From Micromonospora aurantiaca ATCC 27029 (GTDB lineage: Bacteria > Actinomycetota > Actinomycetes > Mycobacteriales > Micromonosporaceae), in contig NC_014391.1 of NCBI RefSeq assembly GCF_000145235.1, positions 310,001-374,000 of the forward strand: a stretch of DNA of 64,000 bases, written 5' to 3'. Numbering within the stretch: position 1 is the stretch's first letter; the number at the start of each line of letters is the position of its first letter. Below the pieces are notes generated by a model. That model was not told where the DNA came from, did no database searches, and was given only the letters and a program-made list of their open reading frames with translations. The position numbers and the translations under genes are program-made. Shown here piece by piece: positions 53,824 through 62,921 of this stretch.

Positions 53824-55164
53824 TCACCAGTTGGTCGAGCCCGGGACGACCGGCCACGGCCGGTCGGCCGGCTTGATCAGGTACGCGATGCCGCCGGAGC
53901 CGGAGGCCACTGTGCCGTTGGCCCGGTAGCGCTTGGTGCGCAGCCAGATCTGCTCGAACTGCTCCCGCTTGTAGACGTTGCGGACCGCGTCGTTCGACGA
54001 GGACGCCGGGTCGTTGACGATCACGTCGCCGTCGGCGGTGAAGCCGACGATCACGAACAGGTGCCCGGAGGTGCCGTAGTTGGCCCCGTCCAGCTCGCTG
54101 GCGAGGAACGACTGCGAGGTCACCACCGGGATGCCCGCCTTGATGAACCGTTCCGCCTCGTCGAGCGAGTGCAGCCGGGTGACCCGCGCCTCCAGGCCGG
54201 GGAAGCTCGACGCGTACGCGGTGTTGAACGGCCAGTTGCCGGCGCCCTCGTACTCGTAGTCGTAGGTCATCCGGGCGGCGTGGTCGACAGTCGGGTCGGG
54301 GTAGGAGGGGTCGACCCACGAGGTGTCCTCGGCCGAGGGCTTGCGGCCCCAGTACTCGACCACCATCTCCGTCGAGGTGGGCGAGCACCACGCCTCGCCG
54401 CCGCCGTCGTACTCGGGGTACTCGCCGATGTGGATGTTCTGCGAGTAACGCGGCACGGCCAGCTCGGTGCCCCAGGCGATGCCGCCCCGGCTCGGGGTGA
54501 CGGTGAACCGGTCCGGGACGTTCGACGCCATCGCGCCGACCATCTGGACCTGCGGCGCGGCGGCCTGGCCGGGCGCGCGGTAGAGCGTCAGCCGCAACTG
54601 GTACGAGCGCAGCAGCACCCCCGCGTCGGCGTCGTCGACCGAGAACGTGTCGGTCCAGATGCTCGACCACGGGTCGCCCTGGCCGTCCAGCGTGGAGCGC
54701 TTGATGTCCTGGTCGCCGGAGGCCCAGCGGCCCATGACGTACCACGGGGTCTGTGCCCCGGTGTTGTACGTGCCGTGCAGCTCGACCTGGATCCAGGTGC
54801 CGGCCGGGGTGGCGGCGTTCCACGACGCGACCATCTCGGTGGCGTCGAAGCCGATCCGCCGCTCGGGCGAGGTCCAGGTGGCGTACTCCCAGGTGCGGGT
54901 CGTGCCGGTGTGCTCGTCGGTGAACTCGGTGGTGCCCGCCGGGCGGCCGATGGTCAGCGCCGGGTGGCGGCCCGGTACGGCGCGGGTGCCCTGGTGGGAG
55001 CCGCTACGCCAGTCGGGGAAGCGGGAGAACTCCTGAAAGGTGATCTGTTCGTCGTGCGTGACGCCCGGTCGCGGGGCTTGTGCCTGGACCGGTGCGCTGG
55101 TGGCGAGGAGGGTGAGCGCGGTGAGGCCGGCGAGGGCGGCCGCGCGCATGGGTCGTCCGAACAT
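53824..55164 (-). CDS. Secreted C39-like peptidase
   Basis: The 446-aa protein has a signal peptide (to about residue 27, ending SAPVQAQA) and an N-terminal beta-rich binding region (about 45-225). A C39-like papain-fold peptidase domain follows (about 235-430). The likely catalytic Cys is in GEAWCSPTSTEMVVEYWG, the His in GTSGHLFVIVGF, and the Asn/Asp partner in VIVNDPASS. GGAG stands 6 nt before the ATG at 55164, preferred over an ATG at 55188. The physiological substrate is unknown. It diverges from the zinc carboxypeptidase gene. Confidence 0.88.
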   Translation of the reverse strand: MFGRPMRAAALAGLTALTLLATSAPVQAQAPRPGVTHDEQITFQEFSRFPDWRSGSHQGTRAVPGRHPALTIGRPAGTTEFTDEHTGTTRTWEYATWTSPERRIGFDATEMVASWNAATPAGTWIQVELHGTYNTGAQTPWYVMGRWASGDQDIKRSTLDGQGDPWSSIWTDTFSVDDADAGVLLRSYQLRLTLYRAPGQAAAPQVQMVGAMASNVPDRFTVTPSRGGIAWGTELAVPRYSQNIHIGEYPEYDGGGEAWCSPTSTEMVVEYWGRKPSAEDTSWVDPSYPDPTVDHAARMTYDYEYEGAGNWPFNTAYASSFPGLEARVTRLHSLDEAERFIKAGIPVVTSQSFLASELDGANYGTSGHLFVIVGFTADGDVIVNDPASSSNDAVRNVYKREQFEQIWLRTKRYRANGTVASGSGGIAYLIKPADRPWPVVPGSTNW

Positions 55165-55369
55165 GGCAGCTCCACAGGGAGACGGCATCGTTGCCGTTCA
55201 CTGTCGCGCTTGGCGGGAAGTTTCGCCAGATGTTCAGGCGTAGAAAATCATTGCCGAAGTGACGATCAGGTCGGGATGACCCAAGGCAAAGACAGATATT
55301 GATATGACCATGTGTCTCCTGGTGGAGTGTGCGGACAACGGGATCTCCCGTACCCCCAGGAGGTTGTCC

Positions 55370-56692
55370 ATGGCCTTCCGCTCCTCTCCGCTCCGCCGCC
55401 GGCTGGCGCTCGCCGCCGTCATCGGCCTGACCATCGTCGCCGCGGCCGCCGCGCCCGCCGTCGCCCGGCCCGCACCGGAAGGCTCCGGTGAGCCGGCCAC
55501 CGTCGCCTACCGGGTGCTCGGCCCGCGTACGGCGGCCGACCGCACCGCGGTCGCCTCCACCGGTGCCGCGATCGACTACTCCGAGCACGGCGTGCTGCAC
55601 GTCACGGCGACCAAGGCCGAGGCCAACGCGATCACCCGGCTCGGATTCCGGCTCGAGAAGGACGTCGTGCCGGAGCACGACCACGCCGACGGGGGCATGA
55701 CCGCCAACGCGTTCCCGCCCGCCGACTCGAACTACCACGACTACGCCGAGCTGACAGCGGTGGTGAACAAGGTGGTCGCCGACCACCCGACGATCGCCCG
55801 CAAGCTGAGCATCGGCACGTCGTACCAGGGCCGGGACCTGATGGCGGTGAAGATCTCCGACAACGTCGCCACCGACGAGGCCGAGCCGGAGATCCTGTTC
55901 AACGCCCAGCAGCACGCCCGTGAGCACCTGACCGTCGAGATGGCGATCTACCTGCTCAACCTCTTCACCGACAACTACGGCAGCGACTCCCGGATCAGCA
56001 GCATCGTCAACTCCCGGGAGATCTGGATCGTCCCCACAGTCAACCCGGACGGCAGCGAGTACGACATCGCCACCGGCTCCTACCGCTCCTGGCGCAAGAA
56101 CCGGCAGCCCAACAGCGGTTCGACAGCCATCGGCACCGACCTGAACCGCAACTGGGCCTACCAGTGGGGCTGCTGCGGCGGCTCGTCCGGCACCAAGTCG
56201 TCGGACACCTACCGGGGCCCGTCCGCCTTCTCCGCCCCGGAGACCGCGGCGCTGCGCAACTTCGTCAACAGCCGGGTCGTCGGCGGGGTGCAGCAGATCA
56301 AGGCGAACATCGACTTCCACACCTACTCGCAGCTGGTGCTCTGGCCGTACGGGTACACGTACAGCAACACCGCCACCGGGATGAACACCGACCAGTACAA
56401 CACCTTCGCCACCATCGGGCGGCAGATGGCGGCGACGAACAACTACACCCCGGAACAGTCGAGCGACCTCTACATCGCCGACGGCACCAGCATCGACTGG
56501 ATGTGGGGCGCCCACAAGATCTGGGCGTACACCTTCGAGATGTACCCCGGCTCGGCCTCCGGCGGCGGCTTCTACCCGCCGGACGAGGTGATCCCGGCGC
56601 AGACCTCACGCAACCGGGAGGCCGTGCTGATCCTGTCCGAGTACGCCGACTGCCCGTACCGGGCGATCGGCAAGCAGAGCCAGTACTGCTGA
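55370..56692 (+). CDS. Secreted M14 zinc carboxypeptidase
   Basis: The 440-aa protein has a signal peptide ([20 protein letters not shown]) and a propeptide-like region (about 30-115). The M14 domain (about 120-435) has zinc ligands in [13 protein letters not shown] (HxxE) and [14 protein letters not shown], substrate Arg in TDLNRNWAY, and catalytic Glu in YTFEMYPG. The ATG at 55370 follows AGGAGG by 6-7 nt. An upstream ATG at 55304 is in frame but has no ribosome site. A 14-bp dyad (ACGGGA-TC-TCCCGT) lies in the leader. A strong terminator follows. Confidence 0.93.
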   Translation: MAFRSSPLRRRLALAAVIGLTIVAAAAAPAVARPAPEGSGEPATVAYRVLGPRTAADRTAVASTGAAIDYSEHGVLHVTATKAEANAITRLGFRLEKDVVPEHDHADGGMTANAFPPADSNYHDYAELTAVVNKVVADHPTIARKLSIGTSYQGRDLMAVKISDNVATDEAEPEILFNAQQHAREHLTVEMAIYLLNLFTDNYGSDSRISSIVNSREIWIVPTVNPDGSEYDIATGSYRSWRKNRQPNSGSTAIGTDLNRNWAYQWGCCGGSSGTKSSDTYRGPSAFSAPETAALRNFVNSRVVGGVQQIKANIDFHTYSQLVLWPYGYTYSNTATGMNTDQYNTFATIGRQMAATNNYTPEQSSDLYIADGTSIDWMWGAHKIWAYTFEMYPGSASGGGFYPPDEVIPAQTSRNREAVLILSEYADCPYRAIGKQSQYC

Positions 56693-56702
56693 CCTCACCA
56701 CC

Positions 56703-56743
56703 GGGCGGGAACCCCGGTTCCACCCCCGCCGGGGTTCCCGCCC
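56703..56743 (+). terminator. 15-bp-arm hairpin terminator
   Basis: Perfect arms GGGCGGGAACCCCGG (56703-56717) and its reverse complement (56729-56743) flank an 11-nt loop, directly after the carboxypeptidase stop. It ends that transcript before the riboswitch leader. Confidence 0.75.
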
Positions 56744-56777
56744 ACCCCGCCCGTCCGGACGATCTCCGCTGGTCGTG

Positions 56778-56925
56778 CGCTACCGTGGCACCGACCGTGC
56801 CACAGCGAAGCCGGTGCGAAACCGGCGCTGTCCCGCAACTGTGATGCCCCGTACGCGCGGCGCCGGCCTTCCGCCGGCGCCGACGGACGTGGGACGAGCC
56901 AGGTCGCCTGAGGCCCGGTCGCGAC
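56778..56925 (+). ncRNA. Cobalamin riboswitch
   Basis: The leader contains the conserved B12-riboswitch core elements in order: GCCACAG, GAAGCCGGTGCGAAACCGGC (hairpin), CCCGCAACTGTGA, a long GC hairpin (56859-56880 region), and the 3' box GAGCCAGGTCGCC (56896-56908). It precedes the btuFCD-type genes, as expected for adenosylcobalamin repression of B12 import. Confidence 0.93.
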
Positions 56926-56967
56926 ACGCGCTCTCGAGGAAGGGCGCCTCGCGGACGGGCCTTTCCC

Positions 56968-57006
56968 CCTGTCGGCGAAGCACCACACTCCTCGACCGAC
57001 AGGAGG
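56968..57006 (+). promoter_or_regulatory. Shine-Dalgarno-sequestering hairpin of the riboswitch
   Basis: CCTGTCGG (56968-56975) pairs perfectly with CCGACAGG (56996-57003), which overlaps the first bases of the AGGAGG ribosome-binding site (57001-57006). The ATG is at 57011. Formation of this stem would hide the ribosome site, so translational control is the likely output of the upstream riboswitch. Confidence 0.65.
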
Positions 57007-57010
57007 CCCC

Positions 57011-57943
57011 ATGTCCAGACGTACCCCCCGGCTCTTCGCCACCGCCCTCGCGGCCGGCGTGCTGCTCCTCGGCGGCTGCGCCGAGAAGACCTCGACCGAC
57101 ACCCCCGCCGCCGGCGGCTCCGGCGGCGCGTTCCCGGCCACAGTCGGCAAGCTGACGCTGGAGAAGCGGCCCGAGAAGATCGTCTCGCTCTCGCCGACCT
57201 CCACCGAGATGCTGTTCGCCATCGGCGCCGGCAAGCAGGTCACCGCCGTCGACGACCAGTCGAACTACCCGGCCGAGGCGCCCCGCACCGACCTGTCCGG
57301 CTACCAGCCGAACGCCGAGGCGGTCGCCTCCCGCAACCCCGACCTCGTGGTGATCTCGGACAACCTCAACAAGATCGCCGACCAGCTCGTCGCGCTGAAG
57401 ATCCCGGTCCTGCAGATCCCCGCCGCGGCCACGCTCGACGACACGTACCGGCAGCTCACCGACCTGGGCACGCTCACCGGCCACCGGTCCGAGGCGGACG
57501 CCGTGGTGCAGAAGATGAAGGACGACATCACCGCGCTGACCAAGGACCTGCCGAAGCGTACGGATAAGCCGACCTACTACCACGAGCTGGGCCCGGAGCT
57601 GTACAGCGCGACCAGCAAGACCTTCATCGGCACCATCTACGCGCTCGCCGGCCTGGAGAACATCGCCGACGCGTCCGACGCCGACGGGAAGAACGGCGGC
57701 TACCCGCAGCTCTCCCAGGAGGTCATCGTCAAGGCGAACCCCGACTTCGTCTTCCTCTCCGACACCAAGTGCTGCAAGCAGAGCGCCGACACGGTGAAGG
57801 CGCGCAGCGGTTGGTCCGGCATCACCGCCGTGAAGAACAACCAGATCGTGGAGCTGGACGACGACATCGCCTCGCGCTGGGGCCCGCGCGTGGTCGAACT
57901 GCTCAAGGTGATCGTCGACGCCACCGCCAAGGTCCCGGCCTGA
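57011..57943 (+). CDS. btuF: Cobalamin ABC transporter substrate-binding lipoprotein (BtuF-like)
   Basis: The 310-aa product has a lipoprotein signal (LLLGGCAEK, Cys at about residue 23) and a periplasmic-binding fold of the BtuF/FepB type (EKIVSLSPTSTEMLFAIGAG, ASRNPDLVVISDN). B12 specificity is supported by the riboswitch. A Cys pair near residues 256-257 (DTKCCKQ) is noteworthy. It is followed after 2 bp by the BtuC-like permease gene. Confidence 0.9.
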   Translation: MSRRTPRLFATALAAGVLLLGGCAEKTSTDTPAAGGSGGAFPATVGKLTLEKRPEKIVSLSPTSTEMLFAIGAGKQVTAVDDQSNYPAEAPRTDLSGYQPNAEAVASRNPDLVVISDNLNKIADQLVALKIPVLQIPAAATLDDTYRQLTDLGTLTGHRSEADAVVQKMKDDITALTKDLPKRTDKPTYYHELGPELYSATSKTFIGTIYALAGLENIADASDADGKNGGYPQLSQEVIVKANPDFVFLSDTKCCKQSADTVKARSGWSGITAVKNNQIVELDDDIASRWGPRVVELLKVIVDATAKVPA

Positions 57944-57945
57944 CC

Positions 57946-59115
57946 GTGGCCCTACGACAGGCGGAATCCGCCCCGAACCCGGCCGGGACGCCCGACGCGC
58001 CCCGGCCGGGTGCCCGGCTGCTGTCCCGGCCGGGGCGGCGTGGGGCGCGCGGCGCGGCCGGTGCCCCGATCCGGCCCGCCGGGCTGCGCAAGCGCTGGCT
58101 GTTCGCCGGTGTCGTGGCGGTGCTCGTCGCGCTGGTCGCGGGCGTCTCGCTCGGCCCGGTCAGCCTGCCGCCCGGCAGCGTCGCGGCCGAACTGCTCAAC
58201 CTGCTGCCCGGGGTGCACCTGGACAGCGGGCTCACCGAGCGGGAAGTCGCGATCATCACCGAGCTGCGGCTGCCCCGGGTCGTGCTCGGCCTGCTCGTCG
58301 GCGCGCTCCTCGCCCTGGCCGGCGGCTGCTACCAGGGCGTCTTCCGCAACCCGCTGGCCGACCCGTACCTGCTCGGCGTGGCGGCCGGAGCCGGATTCGC
58401 GGTCACCGCGGCGATCGTGCTCGGCGCCGGTGCGGGCGGGGCGCTGACCGGGCTGCCGATCACCATTCCGCTGGCCGCGTTCGTCGGGTCGCTCGGCGCG
58501 GTCGTGCTGACGTACCTGCTCGGCGCCGCCGGTGGCCGGGACCGGTCCCCGGCCACGCTGATCCTGGCCGGGGTGGCGGTGTCGGCGTTCTTCGCCGCCG
58601 GGCAGACGTACCTGCTGCAACAGCACTCCGACAACATCCAGCAGGTCTACTCCTGGCTGCTCGGGCGGCTGGCCACCGCCGGCTGGCACGACGTGTGGCT
58701 GGTCCTGCCGTACTTCGTGCTCACCTCCGTGGTGGTGCTGCTGCACCGGCGTGAACTGGACGTGCTCTCCGTCGGCGACGACGAGGCCGCCGGTCTCGGC
58801 CTGCACCCGCAGCGCTCCCGCTACCTGCTGATCGCCGCCGCGTCGCTCGGCACCGCCGCCGCCGTGTCCGCGTCCGGGCTGATCGGCTTCGTCGGCATCA
58901 TCGTGCCGCACACCATGCGGCTGCTCGCCGGTTCCAGCCACCGGGTGATCCTGCCGCTGTCGATGCTGTTCGGCGGCGCGTTCCTCGCCCTGACCGACGT
59001 GGTCGCCCGGACCGCCGCCGCGCCCGCCGAGATCCCGATCGGCGTGGTCACCGCGCTGCTCGGCGGCCCGTTCTTCGTACTGGTCCTGCGGACCGCCCGC
59101 CGGGTGGCGATGTGA
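57946..59115 (+). CDS. btuC: BtuC-like ABC transporter permease
   Basis: The 389-aa FecCD/BtuC-family permease has about ten predicted helices, preceded by a long Pro/Arg-rich tail (about residues 1-45). The coupling motif GLIGFVGIIVPHTMRLL and the start of the core (LRLPRVVLGLLVGALLALAG) are typical. The GTG at 57946 is 2 bp after the btuF stop. The last codons overlap the ATPase gene (GTGA). Confidence 0.92.
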   Translation: MALRQAESAPNPAGTPDAPRPGARLLSRPGRRGARGAAGAPIRPAGLRKRWLFAGVVAVLVALVAGVSLGPVSLPPGSVAAELLNLLPGVHLDSGLTEREVAIITELRLPRVVLGLLVGALLALAGGCYQGVFRNPLADPYLLGVAAGAGFAVTAAIVLGAGAGGALTGLPITIPLAAFVGSLGAVVLTYLLGAAGGRDRSPATLILAGVAVSAFFAAGQTYLLQQHSDNIQQVYSWLLGRLATAGWHDVWLVLPYFVLTSVVVLLHRRELDVLSVGDDEAAGLGLHPQRSRYLLIAAASLGTAAAVSASGLIGFVGIIVPHTMRLLAGSSHRVILPLSMLFGGAFLALTDVVARTAAAPAEIPIGVVTALLGGPFFVLVLRTARRVAM

Positions 59116-59891
59116 ACGCCCCCGCGGTGCGCGTCCACGACCTGCGCGTCGCCCTCGGCGGCACGCCGGTCCTGGCCGGCGTCGACCTCACAGTCACGGC
59201 GGGCGAGTGGGTCACAGTGATCGGACCCAACGGCGCCGGCAAATCGACGCTGTTGCGCGCCGTCGGCGGCCTGCTCACCGGCCCGGGCGAGGTGGCCCTC
59301 TTCGGTACGCCGATCGGCGCGCTGCGTCGCCGCGACCGCGCCCGGATCGTGGCCACGGTGGCGCAGTCCCCGGTCGTGCCGATCGGCATGTCGGTGTTCG
59401 ACTACGCGCTGCTCGGGCGCACCCCGTACATCCCGCCGCTGGGCCGCGAGTCCGCCGCCGACCTGGCCGCCGTGCACGAGGTGCTGGACCGGCTCGACCT
59501 GGGCCCGTTCGCCCACCGCGAGCTGGCCACCCTCTCCGGCGGCGAGCGGCAGCGCGTCTTCCTGGCCCGGGCGCTGGCCCAGGGCGCCACCCTGCTGCTG
59601 CTCGACGAGCCGACCAGCGCGCTGGACATCGGGCACCAGCAGGAGGTGCTGGAACTCGTCGACCAGCTCCGCCGCGCACACGGGCTCACAGTGCTCGCCA
59701 CCATGCACGACCTCTCCATCGCCGGCGAGTACGCCGACCGCCTGGTGCTGCTCGCCGACGGCCGGGTGGCTGCCGCCGGGCCGCCCGAGGAGGTGCTCAC
59801 CGAGGAGTTGCTGGCCCGCCACTACCGTGCCCACATCCGCGTCATCCCCGGCGACCACGGCCCCTTGGTGGTCCCCGTCCGCCCCACCTGA
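59112..59891 (+). CDS. btuD: BtuD-like ABC transporter ATP-binding protein
   Basis: This 259-aa ATPase has Walker A GPNGAGKST, signature LSGGERQRVFLARAL, Walker B LLLDEPTSALD and the switch His in MHDLS. It belongs to the FecE/BtuD group. The start is GTG at 59112. It completes the B12 import operon controlled by the riboswitch. The following 394 bp are hairpins only. Confidence 0.92.
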   Translation: MNAPAVRVHDLRVALGGTPVLAGVDLTVTAGEWVTVIGPNGAGKSTLLRAVGGLLTGPGEVALFGTPIGALRRRDRARIVATVAQSPVVPIGMSVFDYALLGRTPYIPPLGRESAADLAAVHEVLDRLDLGPFAHRELATLSGGERQRVFLARALAQGATLLLLDEPTSALDIGHQQEVLELVDQLRRAHGLTVLATMHDLSIAGEYADRLVLLADGRVAAAGPPEEVLTEELLARHYRAHIRVIPGDHGPLVVPVRPT

Positions 59892-59918
59892 CCCCCACCC
59901 CACCCTCCCACGCCGTTG

Positions 59919-59985
59919 ATCTTGCACTACAGGCCCCGGCAAAAGGTGCATATATCGCGTCGGGAGGACCGTAACTGCAAGATCG
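59919..59985. repeat. 67-bp GATC-bounded hairpin element, copy 2
   Basis: It has the same length, ends (GATCTTGCA / TGCAAGATC) and core (GGCCCCGGCAAA) as the element at 27700-27766, but a different inner loop. It follows btuD by 27 bp and may act as a terminator. Confidence 0.7.
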
Positions 59986-60154
59986 ACGGGCCGGGTGACG
60001 GCCCTGCTGCTGAACTGTCCACGCCAGTGTTCGCCGTCTCGAATCCCGGATCAGCGTCCCGGCTGCCGGGATGACGGACTGAATCTTGGTGCGAACGAGC
60101 CCTCCTGGGGGCCGTTCCGTACCAAGATCTCGGCCGTCCCCGCCTCTCTCCGGC

Positions 60155-60221
60155 GATCTTGCAGTTCAAGCCCCGGCAAAAGGTGTGTATGCCGCATCGC
60201 GAGGGCTGTAACTGCAAGATC
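60155..60221. repeat. 67-bp GATC-bounded hairpin element, copy 3
   Basis: The third 67-bp copy, with GATCTTGCAGTT / AACTGCAAGATC ends and CCCCGGCAAAAGGTG in the loop. The loop CCGGCAAAAGGTG stretch is shared with copy 2, showing these two are closer relatives. Confidence 0.7.
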
Positions 60222-60285
60222 GACAGCGATGCCGGGAGGGCGGAGGCTCGGGCGGGACGGAGGGCGACGCGGGCGCGGGGCGGGG

Positions 60286-61044
60286 TCAGCGCAGGGTGGA
60301 GACGGAGAAGAGGGCGCCGTCGGGGTCGCGCAGGGCGGCGCTGCGTCCGGCCGGGTTGTCGCGCGGCGGGACGAGGATGGTGCCGCCCAGCTCGGCGGCC
60401 CGGGCGGCGGTGGCGTCGGCGTCCTCCACCGCGAAGTACACCGCCCAGTACGCGGGCAGGTCCGTCGGCATCGGCTCGGCCCGGGGCAGCATCCCGGCGA
60501 CGATCCGGGCGCCGCAGCGCCACCCGGTGTACGCGACCGGTCCGGCCGGGCGCTCCTCCGGATGCCAGCCGAAGACCAGCGCGTAGAACTCCTTCGCACC
60601 CTCCGGGTCGGGCGTGACCAGCTCGTTCCAGCACATCGCGCCCGGCGCGTTGTACAGCTCGGCCCCGCGCATCGCCATCGGCTGCCACACGCTGAACACC
60701 GCGCCGGCCGGGTCGGCGAGCACCGCCATCCGGCCCTGCTGCGCGACGTCGAACGGGGATACGACCACCTGCCCGCCGGCCGCCTCCACCCGGGTCGCGA
60801 CCAGATCGGCGTCGTCGGTCGCCACGTACGTGGACCAGACCGGCACCTGGTCCGGCGTACCGGGTGGCCCGGCCCCGGCGACCGCCTTGCCGTCCTTGCG
60901 GAAGACGGTGTAGCCGCCTGCTTCCGGTTCGGGGGAGATCTCTCCGGTCCAGCCGAACAGTTCGGGGTAGAACCGTCGTGCGTCGTCCAGACCGGGCGTG
61001 GCCAGGTCCGTCCAGCAGGGCGTGCCGGGCTCGACGCCGTTCAC
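60286..61044 (-). CDS. Two-domain VOC (glyoxalase-fold) protein
   Basis: The 252-aa protein has two tandem VOC/glyoxalase modules (residues about 5-120 and 130-250), each with PCWTDL or MCWNEL as the first metal-site strand, and the final GALFSV. It resembles the proteins often annotated as glyoxalase/bleomycin-resistance or hydroxylase-like. The ligand is unknown. GTG at 61044 has GAGAGGGG 5 nt upstream, so it is preferred over the ATG at 61092. It converges on btuD. Confidence 0.85.
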   Translation of the reverse strand: MNGVEPGTPCWTDLATPGLDDARRFYPELFGWTGEISPEPEAGGYTVFRKDGKAVAGAGPPGTPDQVPVWSTYVATDDADLVATRVEAAGGQVVVSPFDVAQQGRMAVLADPAGAVFSVWQPMAMRGAELYNAPGAMCWNELVTPDPEGAKEFYALVFGWHPEERPAGPVAYTGWRCGARIVAGMLPRAEPMPTDLPAYWAVYFAVEDADATAARAAELGGTILVPPRDNPAGRSAALRDPDGALFSVSTLR

Positions 61045-61137
61045 GGTGACCCCTCTCGCCGGGGGCGGCCCGCTCGCCCGCCCTGTCGGCATCGTGGCAC
61101 CGCCGGGTCGGCCACCGGGCCGGAACCGGACAAAAGG

Positions 61138-61875
61138 TCAGCTGAAGCGGCGTCCCTCGTCCCGCCGGTACGCCCAGCCGGCGAGCGCGGCGAGCACCAG
61201 CACCCAGACCACGAGCATCACCAGCGCCCGGGTGTCCGGCCGGAAGTCGGTGACCGCCGCCCAGATCAGTTCCACGGCGCCCCGGGTCGGCAGGTAGGGC
61301 GCGATCGCCTTGATGAAGCCGGGCGCGTCGTCCGGCCCGGAGAGCAGGCCACCGCCGAACGCGAGCGGGAAGAAGATCACCTGCGCCACCACGATCGCGG
61401 CCTTGCTCGGCAGCGAGTAGCCGATCGCCAGGCCGAGCAGCGTGAACGGCACCGAGACCACGGCGACCGCGCCCAGGCCGAGCAGGAACTGCACCGCGCT
61501 GACCCGGGCGTCGGTGGCGACCGCCGCGATCACCACCACCGGGATCATCGAGACGTAGGTCAGGACCACCCCGGCCAGGATCCGCCCGGCCAGCCGCGGC
61601 GCCGGTCCGGTCGGCAGGGTCCGGGTGTACGGGTTCCAGGGCTGGTCGCGGTCCTCGGAGACGCCTACGCCGTACTGGAAGATGTTGGCGGTCATCACCG
61701 CGAAGGTCACCATGGCGGCGGTGGCGTAGGTGGCGCCGACCGGATCGTCGCCGGCGAACGGCACCACGAAGAAGAGCATCGAGGCGGCGGGGAAGAACGC
61801 GCTGCCCACCACCGCCACCGGCACCCGGATGATCTCCAACAGGTGGTAGCGGGCGTGGATCAGGGCGAGCGGCAC
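61138..61875 (-). CDS. ABC-2 type exporter permease
   Basis: The 245-aa protein has about six predicted helices of the ABC-2 membrane family (AFFPAASMLFFVVPFAG, then YATAAMVTFAVMTANIFQYG). It lies 9 bp downstream of its ATPase gene. The start is GTG at 61875 with AGGAGA 6 nt upstream. The pair probably exports a drug, peptide or lipid. The substrate is unknown. Confidence 0.9.
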   Translation of the reverse strand: MPLALIHARYHLLEIIRVPVAVVGSAFFPAASMLFFVVPFAGDDPVGATYATAAMVTFAVMTANIFQYGVGVSEDRDQPWNPYTRTLPTGPAPRLAGRILAGVVLTYVSMIPVVVIAAVATDARVSAVQFLLGLGAVAVVSVPFTLLGLAIGYSLPSKAAIVVAQVIFFPLAFGGGLLSGPDDAPGFIKAIAPYLPTRGAVELIWAAVTDFRPDTRALVMLVVWVLVLAALAGWAYRRDEGRRFS

Positions 61876-61884
61876 GGCGGTCTC

Positions 61885-62772
61885 CTAGGCAGGGGTGGGC
61901 GCGGGCCGGTCGTCGGCCGTGATGGCGAGGAACGCCTCCTCCAGCGAGGTGGGCCGGACCTCCAGATCGTGGAACGGCACCCCGGAGGTGACCAGGTCGC
62001 GGACGAGCTGGTCGGCGTCGGTGGTGAGCAGGTGCACCCGCCCGTCGGCGCGTTCGGTGGTGACCACGCCCGGCAGCGCCGGCAGGTCGTCGGCGACCAG
62101 GCTGACCCGGCGTACGCCGACGATCCCGCGGATCGCCGCCACCGAGTCGTCGGCGAGCACCCGCCCGTGGCCGATCACCACCACCCGCTGCGCGAGTGCC
62201 TCCACCTCCTCCAGGTAGTGGCTGCTCAGCAGCACGGTGCCACCGTCGGCGTGGAAGCCGCGGATCGCGTCCCAGAGCGCGTGCCGTGCCTCCACGTCGA
62301 GGCCGGTGGTCGGCTCGTCGAGCACCACCAGCCGGGGACGGCCGACGAACGCCAGCGCCACGGCGAGCCGGCGACGCTGCCCGCCGGAGAGGCCGCCGGT
62401 CTGCCGGCGGACCTGGTCGGCGAGGCCGAACCGGTCGAGCAGCTCGCCTCGCGGCACCGGGTCGGGGAAGTGCGCGGAGACGAAGTCGACCACCTCGCCG
62501 ACCCGCAGCGTGCCGGGCAGGCCGGTCTCCTGCGGGGTGACCCCGAGCTGCCGCCGGCTCGCCGGGTCGCGCGGGTCGCCGCCGCACAGCTCGACCCGGC
62601 CGGCGGTGGGGCGGCGCAGCCCGACCAGCAGGTTGATCAGCGTGCTCTTGCCGGCGCCGTTCGGCCCGAGCAGGCCGACCAGCTCGCCGGCCCGGACGGT
62701 CAGGTCGACCCGGTCCAGCGCCAGCACGTCGCCGTAGCGGCGGCTGACCTGTTCGGCCTGGGCCAGGATCAT
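61885..62772 (-). CDS. ABC-2 exporter ATP-binding protein
   Basis: The 295-aa ATPase has Walker A GPNGAGKST, signature LSGGQRRRLAVAL, Walker B LVVLDEPTTGLD and a C-terminal accessory domain ending in LEEAFLAITAD. GAGGAG is 6 nt before the ATG at 62772. It forms an operon with the permease at 61138 and diverges from the ESX-type genes. Confidence 0.92.
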   Translation of the reverse strand: MILAQAEQVSRRYGDVLALDRVDLTVRAGELVGLLGPNGAGKSTLINLLVGLRRPTAGRVELCGGDPRDPASRRQLGVTPQETGLPGTLRVGEVVDFVSAHFPDPVPRGELLDRFGLADQVRRQTGGLSGGQRRRLAVALAFVGRPRLVVLDEPTTGLDVEARHALWDAIRGFHADGGTVLLSSHYLEEVEALAQRVVVIGHGRVLADDSVAAIRGIVGVRRVSLVADDLPALPGVVTTERADGRVHLLTTDADQLVRDLVTSGVPFHDLEVRPTSLEEAFLAITADDRPAPTPA

Positions 62773-62921
62773 CGGCGATCTCCTCGGGCGGAAGGGCTGT
62801 GCCTCCCCTGTCTACCGTGCGCCCGCCAGCCGCGCTGTCCCCTGACCGGGTGCTCGCATCCCCTAGTCTGGTGGCGCCGTCGACGACGGTGGAAGTTCCG
62901 ACCGGACACTGGGGAGGGTCC

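Larger units (their letters stand above)
59892..60285. repeat. Intergenic hairpin cluster without a gene
   Basis: I see no gene in these 394 bp. They contain two 67-bp GATC-bounded elements (59919-59985 and 60155-60221). Between them lie an imperfect dyad (ATCTTGGT at 60083-60090 and ACCAAGAT at 60121-60128, with partly paired inner arms) and an ATCCCGG...CCGGGAT dyad. It lies between convergent btuD and VOC genes. Confidence 0.7.

Noticed and set aside
60020..60130. tRNA-like fragment with CTCGAATCCCGG
   Set aside because: No acceptor or anticodon stem can be built; the sequence pairs as part of local hairpins.
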